64,000 bases of DNA from Chlorocebus sabaeus (GCF_047675955.1 NC_132904.1:3039501-3103500), one strand, 5' to 3'. Shown: positions 1 through 10,847, counted from the first letter of the stretch. Numbers and translations are program-made. Notes: generated by a model not told the origin, from the sequence alone.

Positions 1-1416
1 GTGCTGTGGGAAGTGGCCACAGCCGCAGGAGCCGGGACTGCAGGGGGTTCCAAGAGGGGTGCGTAGCGTGGCCCCCACCCCCTCTGCCAGGCACCATCCT
101 GTGAACAGTGTGTGAACACGGTGCTCAGACCACTCCTGCGCCCATCAAGGAGGGAGCAAAAGGCCTTGGAGGCCACGGCCTGGGTTTTGCCACCGGCTGG
201 CAAGGCCACTCAGCTGCCCTGTGCTGACCTCATGAGGATCAGGGGAGGCGATTTCTGTAAGGAAGTATAGCCCAGTTCATAGCCTGTAGTCAGGCTCAAC
301 AAGCACACGGTGACATGGTGACACACTTTCTCTCATTCGGTCTCACAGAACACTGCCTGCCGTTCACCCGGTTCCCCATTTGACAGATGTGGACACCAAA
401 TCTCCATGTGGCTCACTGACTGGTCCCAGGTCCCTGAGGAAGGGTGGCTTGGGGGATGGCAAGCTTCACACCCCGTGTGCGCCTAAGCTGGGACAGCTAA
501 GGCAGAAGGAGGCTGCTCTGTGGGGCTGGATGTGGGGAGGAGGATGGAGTACAGGTGAGGGGCTTGTACATGTAATCATCTGTCCTTTCCGTTTTCATCT
601 TGTCCATCTTGGCGAATCCTGGCATTCTAGGACATTCTGCACTCACTGGCCAGGGCCAGGGGCTCCCCACATCAGTCACTGACAGCGGCTACGTCCCTGC
701 ATGGCCTCTCCCCTGTCTGGCCCCAATAGAGAACCCTGACAGGACAGACTTCCTGTGCACTAATAGAAGCCAGAGGGGCCAGCTGGAAGTTTCCAGATGC
801 CACCAACTTTACCAAGCAGAGTGTGGGTCATTGCCAGCATCCTGCCCACTGATAAGGAAACAAAGTGGTTGGGGGAACCACCCAGTGGTAACCAGGGGCG
901 AGGAGTGCTGTCTGGGCAGGTCTCAGGGACAGGGGATTGGACCACCGCACACATAGCACAGCTGCCCCATCCTGCGCCTTTTTATACCCACTGCAACCAT
1001 GGGAACTCTGTGGCAGGTCCTGGGGCCGGGAGCTGCTTGCAGTGTGGCTTTCTCCAGGGCTCGCTGGCCCTGAGATCCAGAGTTGGAAGTTCTTGCAATG
1101 GACTTTGGCCAGTGTCCTCCGTGGTTCGATGGACACAGAGGATGCGGATGCATTTAGTTTATCGAGGAACAGAGAAAAACTGCCAGTCTCACGAACAGGC
1201 GATGACAGGGAGATTCACTGTGATTTGGGTTTCCTTTTATTCAGCTGAGCAGACATTTTATTCTCTCTGTAGCAGAGAATGAAACCAGTCTCAGAGAGCT
1301 ACAGGATTTGTCAGTGGCCCTTAGTCAGGCTGCTTGTGGCTTGGAAAGTTTTCACTTTCCAGGGAATTTATGAGTCTGAGCCAAGAGCGAATATTTGGTC
1401 TATTCTTCAGGCACTT
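1..1416. other. Intergenic, no gene recognised
   Basis: Moderately GC-rich single-copy-looking sequence. The open frames here (the longest is about 160 codons, at 797-1282 plus) overlap each other on both strands and show no recognisable domain, start context or splice structure. I see no obvious Alu or L1. It may be flanking or intronic sequence of a non-coding transcript, but nothing in the bases shows that. Confidence 0.5.
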
Positions 1417-1633
1417 TGTCCCCTCCCTTTCTCCCCTCCCCTCCTTCCTTCTTGACTTCCACACTCCTCCCTTCCTTCCTTTCTGCCCCCTCCCTTTCTC
1501 CGTGATTCTCTCCTCTCCTTCCTCCCCCTTCTTTCCCCATCCCTTCTCCCCGGCTTCCCTTTTCATTTCCCTGGCTCCATCCCCTGCCTCCTCTCACCTC
1601 CCTCTCATCCCCTTCCCTCTGTCCCCCGCCCCA
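1417..1633. repeat. Pyrimidine-rich (CT) low-complexity tract
   Basis: About 215 bases of almost pure C and T on the plus strand, made of irregular ccctcc and cttcc runs. The open frames on both strands (rich in Pro/Ser/Leu on plus and Glu/Gly/Arg/Lys on minus) come from composition, not coding. Such homopurine-homopyrimidine tracts can adopt triplex structures, which is a general property and not shown here. Confidence 0.85.
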
Positions 1634-2004
1634 CTTCTGTTGGGCAGTGGTTGAACCCCTGGCAGTCCTGCACCCAGTCCTGGGAGCCCCAAGGTAGAAA
1701 CATGGCCCCTGACTCCAGGTGCGCCTGAGCTTGGAAACAAGCTCAGTGAGTACACCTGCCAGGGAGGCTGCTCTCAAGGCAGGATGTAGAGACTGATGGT
1801 GTCAAAACTGGGGAATTTGGAGACCTGCCCAGTAGAGGAGGTGTGAAGAACGTGCGCCAAGGTGCATGGAGGGTGGTGTAGGGCTGGCTGTGGGCTGAGG
1901 CGTGGAGTGTGGAGGAGGTATGGGTGGCTTGTTTTCTCCCTCATCTCTTCTTCCTTGGCAGAGAGTTGGGAATACTTTGAGGAGGATGTGGAGAAGGAGA
2001 AGGA
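1634..2004. other. Intergenic spacer
   Basis: Unremarkable sequence between the CT tract and the GAT array. No gene, RNA or mobile element is recognised. Confidence 0.5.
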
Positions 2005-3136
2005 GTGATAATGATGATGATGGTTATTGTGATGGTGGTGATAATGGTGATGGTGATGATGATGGTGATGGTGGTGATGATGTTGATGGTGATGGTACTG
2101 TTGATGGTGATGATAATGGTGATGATGGTGATCATGTTGATGATGATAATGGTGATGATGGTGATGGTGATAATGGTGGTGATGGTGATGGTGATAATGA
2201 TGACGATGATGGTGGTGGTCATGGTGATGATGGTGATGATGGTGATGATGGTGGTGATGGTGATGATGGTGGTGATGATGATTGTGATGGTGACGATGAT
2301 GATGATGGTGATGATGGTGGTGATGGTGATGGTGGTGATGGTGATGGTGATGATGGTGATGGTGGTGGTTATGATGATGGTGATGATGATGTTGATGGTG
2401 ATGGTGGTGATGGTGATGATGATGGTGGTGATGGTGATGATGATGGTGGTGATGGTGATAATGTTGATGATGATAATGGTAATGATGGTGATGGTGATAA
2501 TGCTGGTGATGGTGATGGTGATAATGATGATGATGATGGTGGTGATGGTGATGATGGTGATGATAATGATGGTGGTGATGGTGATGATGGTGATGGTGGT
2601 GATGGTGATGATGGTGATAATGGTGGTGGTGATGATGGTGATGATGGTCATGATGGTGATGATGATGGTGGTGATGATGATGATGGTGATGGTGATAATG
2701 GTGATGGTGATGATGGTGGTGATGGTGATGATGGTGGTAATGGTGATGATGGTGATGGTGGTGGTGATGGTGATGATGGTGGTGGTGATAATGATGGTGA
2801 TGGTGATAATGGTAGTAATGATGATAGTGATGGAAATGATGGTGGTGGTGATAATGGTAGTAATGATGATGGTGATGGAAATGATGATAATGGTGGTGGT
2901 GATGGTGATGATGGTGATGTTGAGGATGGTGATGGTGATGATGGTGATGGTGATAATGGTAGTAATGATGATGGTGATGGAAATGATTATGGTGGTGGTG
3001 ATGATGATGGTGATGGTGATAGTGATAATGGTAGTAATGATGGTGATGGAAATAATGGTGGTGGTGGTGATGGTGATGATGGTGATGTTGAGGATGGTGA
3101 TGGTGAGGATGGTGATGGTGAAGATAAGATGATAAG
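2005..3136. repeat. GAT/GGT trinucleotide-based satellite array
   Basis: About 1.13 kb built from GAT and GGT triplets, mostly as gatggt and gatgatggt hexamers and nonamers. The left part is irregular. From about 2800 a longer higher-order unit appears, repeating a phrase with gataatggtagtaatgatg, followed by ggaaatgatggtgg and gatgttgaggatgg. The array has no stop codon in several frames on either strand. This produces a false 450-residue Asp/Gly plus-strand frame, a Met/Val frame and a minus-strand Ile/Thr frame. None has domains or a plausible gene structure. Confidence 0.95.
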
Positions 3137-5471
3137 AGAAATGGGTGCTATGTCAGGCACCTGGTGTGAGGTGGCATCACTGACGCTGGGCTTTCCTGGA
3201 GGCCTAGTTGGTCCCCCACTACCTCTCAGCACAGCAACTGGGGTGGCACTTTGAAAACCTGGTCTTTCCACTTCATGGTTTCTGGCCAGCCCTGGTCCCA
3301 GTCCATGTGTGGGACCTGCCATTTAGCTCTCTAATTTGGTAGCTCTGTCTATCTCACCTTACCCCAAAAGTGTGATGCTAAAGGTGGAATTTCTCATGAA
3401 GGACAGTGGAGGCGATATTTTGGGAACGTGGATAGCTCTATCTGCAAATCAGCTCCAAAAGGCCACATTGTGCAGGGTGTGGCCCCCCTCCCTGTGCATA
3501 TGCTGAACAGCTTCGTGATGACATGCTGATGAGGAGGAAGCCTTGCACGGCCAGCCTGGCTGGCTTCAGACGGGACAGCTCCATCTGTCTGCTCCGGGTT
3601 CCCGGCCTCTTTGGCGAGACTGGGCCTGGCTCCCTACAGGAAACTGTCAAGTATTCTTATATTGTGTCTCTGCAGCCACCTCCCTCCTCCTGCGGGCAGC
3701 CTTTTCCAGGCCATTAGCCCGGCCACAGACCATCTGCCACCCTTGCTGGAGCCCCAGCAAGTTTGTCTGGGGGACAGCGCTGGGACAGCACATCTCTAAG
3801 AGGCCTGAGTCCACTAGAATCCTCAGGCCCTGGGAGACTGAAACAAAGTCCTCGTTAGAGCCCTGGGGTGTGTGGCTCTGAGCATTACAGATGTGCTCAC
3901 ATACCCATCAGAGGAGACTGTGGGTGCCACCGGGTCCCCAGGCACCGCTGCCGAGCTGCTGTTTGGCTGTGTGACCTTGGGCTGGTCTCACCCTGCCTGG
4001 GCCTCAGTTTCTCCATTGCAGAAGGATGGGGTCCAGACCAAGGGGGATTAATTCTTATCCTGGCAGGGGAATTCAGTGCCAGACACATCTTGTTACCTAC
4101 TCATTTCATCCACAAAGAAATAGGCCAACTCCAATTTTTTCCTGAAACAAGAGGCTTCTGAATCTGTTTTCCCCCGTTTTCACAAAAAACAGTGGCAAAA
4201 AAACCCACTCAATTTTATCTTCAATCTAGAAATGAACAGTGTGGTGCCATGATGGGTGACCTGGGACTCAGGATGACAGTAGAGAAGGGCTCATGGGGGT
4301 AGAGCGCATGCCTGCCTGAAGTCCCAGACTCTCTCCAACCCCTCCTTTGTGGCCAGGTGGCATTGAGGGCCAGGTTTGCCAGCTTCTGATGTTCAGGAGG
4401 GCTAGAAAGCTGGATTTTAATGTAAAATCTTCTTACTGTTCAGTGCTGGCAACAAACGCCAAAAGACTTTAAACACTGAATGCCAGCCAAGCGCATCTGC
4501 AGGCTCCACTGGTTTGGTCTGCAGGTCAACAGTTGCTGACCTCTGACCCAGGGGGATGGCCCGTGAGGGCCTGCCCTTTGCTGTGATGCATCTGGTGAGC
4601 TCTCTGGCCAAGCAGGGTCTCTATGATGCTCACTAGGGATGCCAGGTGGTCTCAAGCTATGAAATGTCCCCTGGCAGCAGTTCCACACAATTTGGAGGAA
4701 TTGGGTCTTTCCTCAGGGCCGCTGCTGTGGGGCCTGTAGCTATTGGAGGAGAATCCAGTGCAGACATATGGGTCTCTGGGAAGCTTTGGCTGGCTAAGCT
4801 CAGCCAGTAGGTGGGATGCAAGGCAGGGCAGGCAGGTGGAATGGCGCAGGGCCTCCCTGGACCTCAGAACAGTTTCCCTCCAGATCCAGTATCTATTTAT
4901 TCTGCAAACTCTTAGCTCCTGCCTGGGACTGTGCTTACATACTTCCTTCCGTGTCTGCAGGAGGAAAAAACTGACTTGGCAGTGTGGCTGCTTGGAGGAG
5001 GAGGCACGGACAGACAAGGAGAAGGGAACGGGAGGACGTTCCAGGAGCAGCCTGTACAAGGCACCCCTAAACCCAACCTGTCATTAAGTCCTGTGGATCC
5101 ACCTATAAATTGTAGGCCTGGATGACCCCCTTTTATTCTTTTGACCATAACTAACATGCCTGAAGGCTGAGTTCATGCCAGCTTCCTGTAACCCACCCGT
5201 GCAGTGAATTCTCTCATTTAACCCTCACACATCGTATGAGATAGGTACAGATTTGCAAACCCTTGGGGACCCACATGCTTTGGAAGTCAAAAATATCCTT
5301 TTCATTTTAGAAAGGGTAACTCGAATTCTGTTTCTGGTAATGGTAGGGTAGCTGACATCAGAGCAGCCCTGCTGTTATTAAATAACTGTCAACTCTGGGA
5401 AGAATCAAAAGCAACTGTTTGAAGATACAGGAGAGCAAATAAAAGAAGACAGAAGCTGGAAGGGACATGGT
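3137..5471. other. Intergenic, single-copy-looking sequence
   Basis: A 2.3 kb stretch with one MIR relic (3945-4035) and no convincing exon. Overlapping short frames on both strands (for example 4652-5059 minus and 4743-5087 plus) are mutually exclusive and unrecognised. Confidence 0.5.
3945..4035 (+). repeat. MIR SINE fragment
   Basis: The sequence holds the MIR core in order: a tgtgaccttgggc block, a short spacer, then gcctcagtttctccat. The spacing matches the conserved MIR centre. This is an ancient tRNA-derived SINE with no function shown here. Confidence 0.75.
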
Positions 5472-5648
5472 CTGTATGAATTTCCTGTTACTGATGTCAC
5501 AAATGACCACACGCTCAATGGCTTAAAGCAACATGCCTTTATCATCTAACAGCCCTGGAGGTCGGCAGTCTGAAACCAGTCTCACCGGGTTAAAACCAGG
5601 GAGTCCATGGGGCCGCACTCCTTCTGGAAGCCCTAGGGGAGGGTCTCT
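5472..5648 (+). repeat. Ancient interspersed repeat, left part (split by an Alu)
   Basis: The phrases aatttcctgttactg, acaaatgaccaca, atggcttaaagcaaca and ccctggaggtcggcagtctga match a very common old mammalian interspersed repeat. I cannot name its family with confidence. The element resumes at 5937 after the Alu insertion. Confidence 0.6.
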
Positions 5649-5936
5649 TCTTTTCTTTTCTTTTTTTTTTTTTTTTTTTTTTTGTTTTGTTTTTTTTTTT
5701 TGAGACGGAGTCTCGCTCTGTCACCCGGGCTGGAGTGCAGTGGCCGGATTTCAGTTCACTGCAAACTCCGCCTCCCGGGTTCACACCATTCTCCTGCCTC
5801 AGCCTCCCGAGTAGCTGGGACTACAGGCGCCCGCCACCTCGCCCGGCTAGTTTTCTGTATTTTTTAGTAGAGACGGGGTTTCACTGTGTTAGCCAGGATG
5901 GTCTCGATCTCCTGACCTCGTGATCCGCCCGTCTCG
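5649..5936 (-). mobile_element. AluY-type SINE, 5' truncated
   Basis: The tail appears as a T tract at 5649-5700, followed by the complement of a full right and left arm. The gtggccggattt and gcccgccacctcgccc variants resemble the Old World monkey AluYR lineage. The element stops at gtctcg, about 40 bases short of a complete 5' end. It interrupts an older repeat, so it is the younger insertion. Confidence 0.9.
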
Positions 5937-6190
5937 CTTCCAGAGGCTGCTTGCCTTCCTTGGCTCATAACCCTGTCCTGACATCACTCCAGCCTCTTTC
6001 TTCCATCATCTTAACCCTGATCTCCTGCCTCCCTCTTACACGGATGCTTGTGGTTACCTTGGGCCCACCCAGATAATCTAAAATCATCTATCCATCTCAA
6101 GAGCCTTAATTTAATCGTATCTACAAAGTCCCTTTCGTCATAGAAGGTCACATTCACAGGTTACAGGGGTTAGGACATGGATAGGTTTTA
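5937..6190 (+). repeat. Ancient interspersed repeat, right part
   Basis: Continuation of the element seen at 5472-5648. It contains agaggctgcttgccttcctt, cttgggcccacccagataat and ttcacaggttacaggggtta. Order and strand agree with one element split by the Alu. Confidence 0.6.
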
Positions 6191-6194
6191 AGGG

Positions 6195-6397
6195 GGCTTT
6201 GTTTTTAGCCTACCACAAGCATGTATGTTTATAGTTGTGGTATCTCTTGATGGACTGACGCTTTTATGATGGTAGAAAGTCCTCCTTATGTGTCTCTAGT
6301 AACAATTTTTTTACTTAAAGTTTATTTAGTCTGATATTATTATAGCCATTTCAGCTCTCTTTTGGTTGTTATTTACATGGAATATCATTTTGTATCT
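6195..6397 (-). mobile_element. Old L1 ORF2 fragment
   Basis: The stretch tatagccatttcagctctct followed by tttggttgtt and catggaatatc matches the complement of old L1 ORF2. It continues after the two Alus at 6948, where cttgtaggcagcatattgtt follows. It is therefore one L1 relic interrupted twice. Confidence 0.75.
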
Positions 6398-6690
6398 GCC
6401 CGTAATCCCAGCACTTTGGGAGGCCAAGGCGGTTGGAACATGAAGTCAAGAGGTAGAGACCATCCTGGACAACATGGTGAAACCCTGTCTCTACTAAAAA
6501 TACAAAAATTAGTTGGGTGTGGTGGCACAAGCCTGTAGTCCTAGCTACTTAGGAGGCTGAGGCAGGAGAGTCACCTGAACCCAGGAGGTGGAGGTTGCAG
6601 TGAGCTGAGATTGCACCACTGCACTCCAGCTTGGCAACAGAGCAAGACTCCAGCTCAAAACATAAATAAATAAATACATAGAAATAAAAA
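6398..6690 (+). mobile_element. Alu SINE (plus), lacking the first bases
   Basis: It begins at gtaatcccagcactttggg, runs through both Alu arms and ends in an A-rich aaataaataaata tail. The sequence is diverged, with an AluS/J-like appearance. It sits only about 8 bases from an antisense Alu. Confidence 0.9.
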
Positions 6691-6697
6691 TTTATCG

Positions 6698-6947
6698 AGA
6701 CAGGCTGGAGTGCAGTGGTGTAATCACAGCTCACTGCAGTCTTGATCTCCTGGGCTCAAGGGATCCTCTGGCCTCAGTCTCCCAAGCAGCTGGGGCTACA
6801 GGTGTGCACCACTGCATCTGGTGAATTTTTTATTTTTTGTAGTCACTGTGTTGCCCAGGCTGGTCTCAAACTCCTGAGCTCAAGTGATCCTCTTGTGTTG
6901 GCTTCCCAAAGTGCTGGGATTACAGGCATAAACCATTGTGACCAGCC
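6698..6947 (-). mobile_element. Antisense AluJ-like SINE
   Basis: It starts at gagacaggctggagtgcag and ends at accagcc, the complement of an old Alu with several J-type differences. Together with the plus-strand Alu at 6398 it forms a close inverted pair. Confidence 0.88.
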
Positions 6948-7080
6948 TCATTTTATATCTTTCTACATTTAACTTATTTGTGCCTTCGAATCTAAAATGT
7001 GTCTCTTGTAGGCAGCATATTGTTGCATCATGAAAAAAATGCCTATTCTGGTAATCTATGCTTTCATATGGAGTGTTTCT
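6948..7080 (-). mobile_element. Old L1 ORF2 fragment, continued
   Basis: The sequence aaaatgtgtctcttgtaggc followed by agcatattgttgcatcatg matches the complement of L1 ORF2 and continues the relic at 6195. Confidence 0.7.
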
Positions 7081-7159
7081 ATATTACAAGTGGGTGAACA
7101 TCTTGGTAGGGAGCATTAGGAAGTCTACAAGAAAAGATTTTAAAAAAATTATCTAAGCT

Positions 7160-7754
7160 GCTTAACTCAAAAAGCTAGAAAAAGAAGAACAAATTTGACT
7201 TTCATGATTTGGAAGGAAAGACATCATAAATATATATAAATAGAAATTAATTAAATAGAAAACAGATGAACACTATAGGAAAAATCAATAAAAGTTGGTT
7301 CTACGAAAAAATTACTAAAATTGATAAGGCCTTAATGAGAATTATCAGGAGAAAATGCAAAGTACCCATAGTAAAAATAAAAAAGAGATATGTGAATTTG
7401 ATAGACAATAAAAGATTAATAAGGGGATATTGTATGCAAGTTTATGCTAACAAATTCAAACTCAGGTAAAATAAAGCGGACAAATTTCTTGAAAAACAAA
7501 ACTGACACAAGAAGAAAAAGAGAATCTGAATAGCCCTATATTTGTTAAAGAAATTGAAATTGTGTTTTAGAACCTGTTCACAAAAACTCAGTTGGCTTCA
7601 CCGGTGAAATAATATTGGCTTTATCTAAACTCTTACACAGAGTTGAGCCCAAGAGGAAATAACTGACACCCAAACCTGAAGAGAACATTACTAGAAAATA
7701 AATGAGACAGCAACCTCTCTTGTGAACACAAATGCAAATACCCATATCAAAATG
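7160..7754 (+). mobile_element. Old L1 ORF2 fragment (plus)
   Basis: The phrases aaatcaataaaagttggttc, gataaggccttaatgag, tatgctaacaaattcaaac and ggacaaatttcttgaaa follow the order of the L1 ORF2 region that codes the end of the reverse transcriptase. It is heavily mutated. The same L1 appears to continue between the insertions at 7764, 8126 and 9231. Confidence 0.8.
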
Positions 7755-7763
7755 TTCATAAAT

Positions 7764-8066
7764 TGGCCGGGTGCAGTGGCTCATGCCTGTAATCCCAGCA
7801 CTTTGGGAGGCTGAGGCGGGCGGATCATGAGGTCAGGAGATCAAGACCACAGTGAAACCTTGTCTCTACTAAAAATACAAAAAATTAGCCGGGCGTGGTG
7901 GTGGGCGCCTGTAGTCCCAGCTACTCAGGAGGCTGAGGCAGGAGAACGCTGTGAATCCAGGAGATGGAGTTTGCAATGAGCCAAGATCGCGCCACTGCAC
8001 TCCAGCCTGGGCAACAGAGCGAGACTCCATCTCAAAAAAAAAAAAATGTGTGTGTATATATATATA
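7764..8066 (+). mobile_element. AluS-type SINE with target-site duplication
   Basis: A full-length Alu begins ggccgggtgcagtggctca and ends in an A tail and a short TG/TA run. The 9-base duplication ttcataaat flanks it at 7755-7763 and 8067-8075. It is inserted in the old L1. Confidence 0.95.
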
Positions 8067-8125
8067 TTCATAAATCAAATCCACCAATATATAAGAAGGA
8101 TAATACGTCATGGCCAAATGGGGAT

Positions 8126-8563
8126 TGTCAGGCCTCTGAGCCCAAGCTAAGCCATCATATCCCCTGTGACCTGCGTATACATCCTGATGGCCTGAAGCAA
8201 CTGAAGATCCACAAAAGAAGTGAGAATAGCCAGTTCGTGCCTTAACTGATGACATTCCACCATGGTGATTTGTTCCTGCCCCACCCCAACTAATCGATCG
8301 ACCTTGTGATGTTCTTCTCCTGGACAATAAGTCTCAAGATCTCCCTACCCTGCACCTTGTGACCCCTGTCCCTGCCTGCAAGAGAACAACCCCCTTTAAC
8401 TGTAATCTTCCACTACCTACCCAAATCCTATAAAACTGCCCCACTCCTATCTCCCTTTGCTGACTCCTTTTTTGGACTCAGTCTGCCTGCACCCAGGTGA
8501 TTAAAAAGCTTTATTGCTCACACAAAGCCTGTTTGGTGGTCTCTTCACATGGACACATGTGAC
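8126..8563 (+). mobile_element. Solo LTR of HERV-H (LTR7 type)
   Basis: The 438-base unit begins TGTCAGGCCTCTGAGCCCAA and runs colinearly through phrases I recognise from LTR7: gcctgaagcaactgaagatc, ttgctgactcc and aaagcctgtttggtggtctc. A TATA box (tataaaa, 8429-8435) and an ATTAAA poly(A) signal (8500-8505) are visible. The end has changed from the usual CA. Flanks read gggat on the left and gggac on the right, a probable 5-base target duplication with one change. No internal HERV-H sequence is attached, so it is a solo LTR formed by recombination. It lies inside the old L1. LTR7 elements are known promoters and enhancers in primate pluripotent cells; activity here is not shown. Confidence 0.88.
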
Positions 8564-8569
8564 GGGGAC

Positions 8570-8935
8570 TATCCAAGGAATACAAAGTTAACATTTGAAA
8601 ATAAATCAATGTAATTCCTCCCATTAACAGACTAACAAATACAAACTGTATAGTCGCCTTTATAAATGAAGGAACAAAAAGTTGATGCAATTCAATACCT
8701 ATGTGTGATTAAAAGAAGTCAAAAATTGGGACTAGATAGGAATCATGTCACTACGATGAAGGGCACAAACAAAAAGCCTGCAGCTAACATGTTTAATGGC
8801 AAAACACTGAGCACTTTCCTGAAAGGCTGGGAATGAGGCGAGGATGTCCACTTTTACCATTTCTATTAACATTGTATGGGAGGTCTTAATGAGTGATATA
8901 AAGCAAAGAACAAAAAGTGCAAAGACCAGAAATGA
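8570..8935 (+). mobile_element. Old L1 ORF2 fragment, continued
   Basis: The phrases atggcaaaacactgagcact, cgaggatgtccacttttacc and cattgtatgggaggtctta match downstream L1 ORF2, colinear with the piece at 7160. They are separated from it by the Alu and the LTR7. Confidence 0.8.
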
Positions 8936-9110
8936 ATTAGTAAAATTATTTCTAATTATTATTATTTATAATAACTATTAATCATGTGTTAATATTAATT
9001 ATTAAAATTTCCTAACTCTTATATTTATAAGTATTAATCATGTGTCATTTTAAATTATTATTTATAATAATTATTCATTATTCACGATTTATAATAATTA
9101 TTTCATGTCA
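8936..9110. repeat. AT-rich low-complexity stretch
   Basis: Irregular aattatta and ataattatt repeats within the L1 region, probably a microsatellite grown inside the element. No coding content. Confidence 0.7.
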
Positions 9111-9230
9111 TGCAAATGATTTGATTGTATACATAAAAAATCCTAAGCAGTTTTCAAAAAGACTATTAGAATAAATTAATGTAGCAAGTTCACAGGATAG
9201 CTGTTAGATAAATATAAAAAAATCAAAGTC

Positions 9231-9533
9231 GCCAGGCGCGGTGGCTCACGCCTGTAATCCCAGCACTTTGGGAGGCTGAGGGGGCGGATCACAAGGTCAG
9301 GAGATCGAGACCATCCTGGCTAACACGGTGAAACCCCGTCTCTACTAAAAATAGAAAAAATTAGCCGGGCGAGGTGGCGGGCGCCTGTAGTCCCAGCTAC
9401 TCGGGAGGCTGAGGCAGGAGAATGGCGTGAACCCGGGAGGCGGAGCTTGCAGTGAGCCGAGATTGCGCCACTGCACTCCAGCCTGGGGGACAGAGCGAGA
9501 CTCCGTCTCAAAAAAAAAAAAAAAAAAAAAAAC
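9231..9533 (+). mobile_element. AluY-type SINE (AluYR-like) with perfect target-site duplication
   Basis: A nearly intact Alu starts gccaggcgcggtggctcacg and ends in a 22-base A tail. The exact 9-base duplication atcaaagtc lies at 9222-9230 and 9534-9542. The cgaggtggcgggcgcc variant points to the Old World monkey AluYR branch. It is a relatively recent insertion into the L1. Confidence 0.95.
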
Positions 9534-9542
9534 ATCAAAGTC

Positions 9543-10190
9543 AATATACAAAAATAATACAAACTATCAATATATAAAAATATACAAACTATCAATGAAC
9601 AATTGGAAAAAGCAAATAAAAGACTATTTTTACATAGCATTGAGAAGCCTTAAATAACTAGCAATACATTTTACTAGAAATGTATAACACACCTATAATG
9701 AAAACTAGAAGAGACAGAAATGAAGAAGACCACAATAAACAGAGAAAAACAATGTTCATAAATTGGTAAACTCAGTGTTGCAAAGATGTCCGTTCTCCAT
9801 AAATTGATCCACAGTAACTGAATAGAGTAAATGCGACCCCAGTAAAAACCAGTAGACATTTGGATAAACTGTCAAGCTGATTCTGAAATTTATACGGAAA
9901 TGTAAATCTTGAAGAAGAAATATGAAAGTGTAAGAGTAACACCACTTGATATCGTAACTTAATGTAAAGCTGCAGTAGTGAAGACAGTGTGGTGTTGATA
10001 GAAGGACAGTGAAATAGAGCAGTCAACAGAAGAGAGTCTTGAAGTCAACCCACCCTATACAATCAGTTGATTCACAATACAGATGCCAATGCAATCCAAT
10101 GGGAAAGGGGTTTTACCAGAACAACTGGATATGCGTGGGAAAGAAACAGACAAAATGAACTTTGATCATCATTTCTCACCATCTACATTT
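9543..10190 (+). mobile_element. Old L1 ORF2 fragment, 3' part
   Basis: This degenerate stretch contains tgttcataaattggtaaact, aaactgtcaagctgattctg and acagtgtggtgttgatagaa, matching distal L1 ORF2 in the plus direction. It ends near aatgaactttgatc, where similarity stops. Together with 9111-9221 and the upstream pieces it makes a colinear 3 kb relic. Confidence 0.75.
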
Positions 10191-10300
10191 AATTTGAGAT
10201 GAACACAGGAAATGCAAACCTGGGAGTTTACCCATCGGCCCCTGGGAGTCCTTTTTACATGCGTGATACGTCCCTGTTTCCATCCCAGGGCCAACTGCCG

Positions 10301-10479
10301 ACAGCCCCCTCCCAGGATCCACGACCCCCTCCCAGGATCCACAGCCCCGTCTCGGGATCCACAGCCCCCTCTCGGGATCCACCACCTCCTCCCAGGATCC
10401 ATGACCCCCACCAGGATCCACAGCCCCCTCTCAGGATCCACAGCCCCCTCTCAGGATCCACAGCCCCCTCTCAGGATCC
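10301..10479. repeat. 20-bp minisatellite, nine units
   Basis: Nine head-to-tail units (eight of 20 and one of 19 bases) follow the form acagccccctctcaggatcc. Every unit keeps the palindrome ggatcc. The open frames on both strands (Pro/Ser on plus, Gly/Trp/Asp on minus) simply reflect the repeat. Confidence 0.95.
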
Positions 10480-10847
10480 TGGTCCTTCTGTTCTTCTTGG
10501 CAGGTGCCTGCGTTTTATTTTCCTACCCTTCCCCTCTGTGAAGGCTCCCGACTTCTTCCTTTCCTGATCTGACCTTGTTCCACTGCAAATTCTACGCTAC
10601 CTCTTCCCCCCAGCCCTCAGATCCTCCCCTGCAGCCTTCCCGCCATTGTTCTCTTTGGAGGCTGCACCAGCTCTTCCCTCTTCCCTGCATAGCTGCAGCG
10701 ACTTCCTGTGTGTCCCCTACTCAGCCTGGACCCCCACCCCTGCTGCCTGGTCCCCTCTCAGTTGTCAGTTTTATGTCTTTCATGTACGTCTGATATCATC
10801 CCTCTCCTGCTTAAATCCATTTGCAATCCCCCGCAGAGCAACGGAGG
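10480..10847. other. Intergenic spacer
   Basis: C- and T-rich sequence between two minisatellites. No gene recognised. Confidence 0.5.

Noticed and set aside
1902..3254. 450-codon Asp/Gly-rich plus-strand frame, plus Met/Val and Ile/Thr frames over the same bases
   Set aside because: Caused by the GAT/GGT array, which lacks stops in several frames. No gene structure.
7869..8327. 152-codon minus-strand frame
   Set aside because: Made of antisense Alu and LTR7 sequence.
9320..9640. 106-codon minus-strand frame and similar frames at 5682, 25844, 36725, 57177 and 61198
   Set aside because: Typical antisense Alu translations ending in Ser-Pro-Ala-Ser-Ala-Ser or similar.
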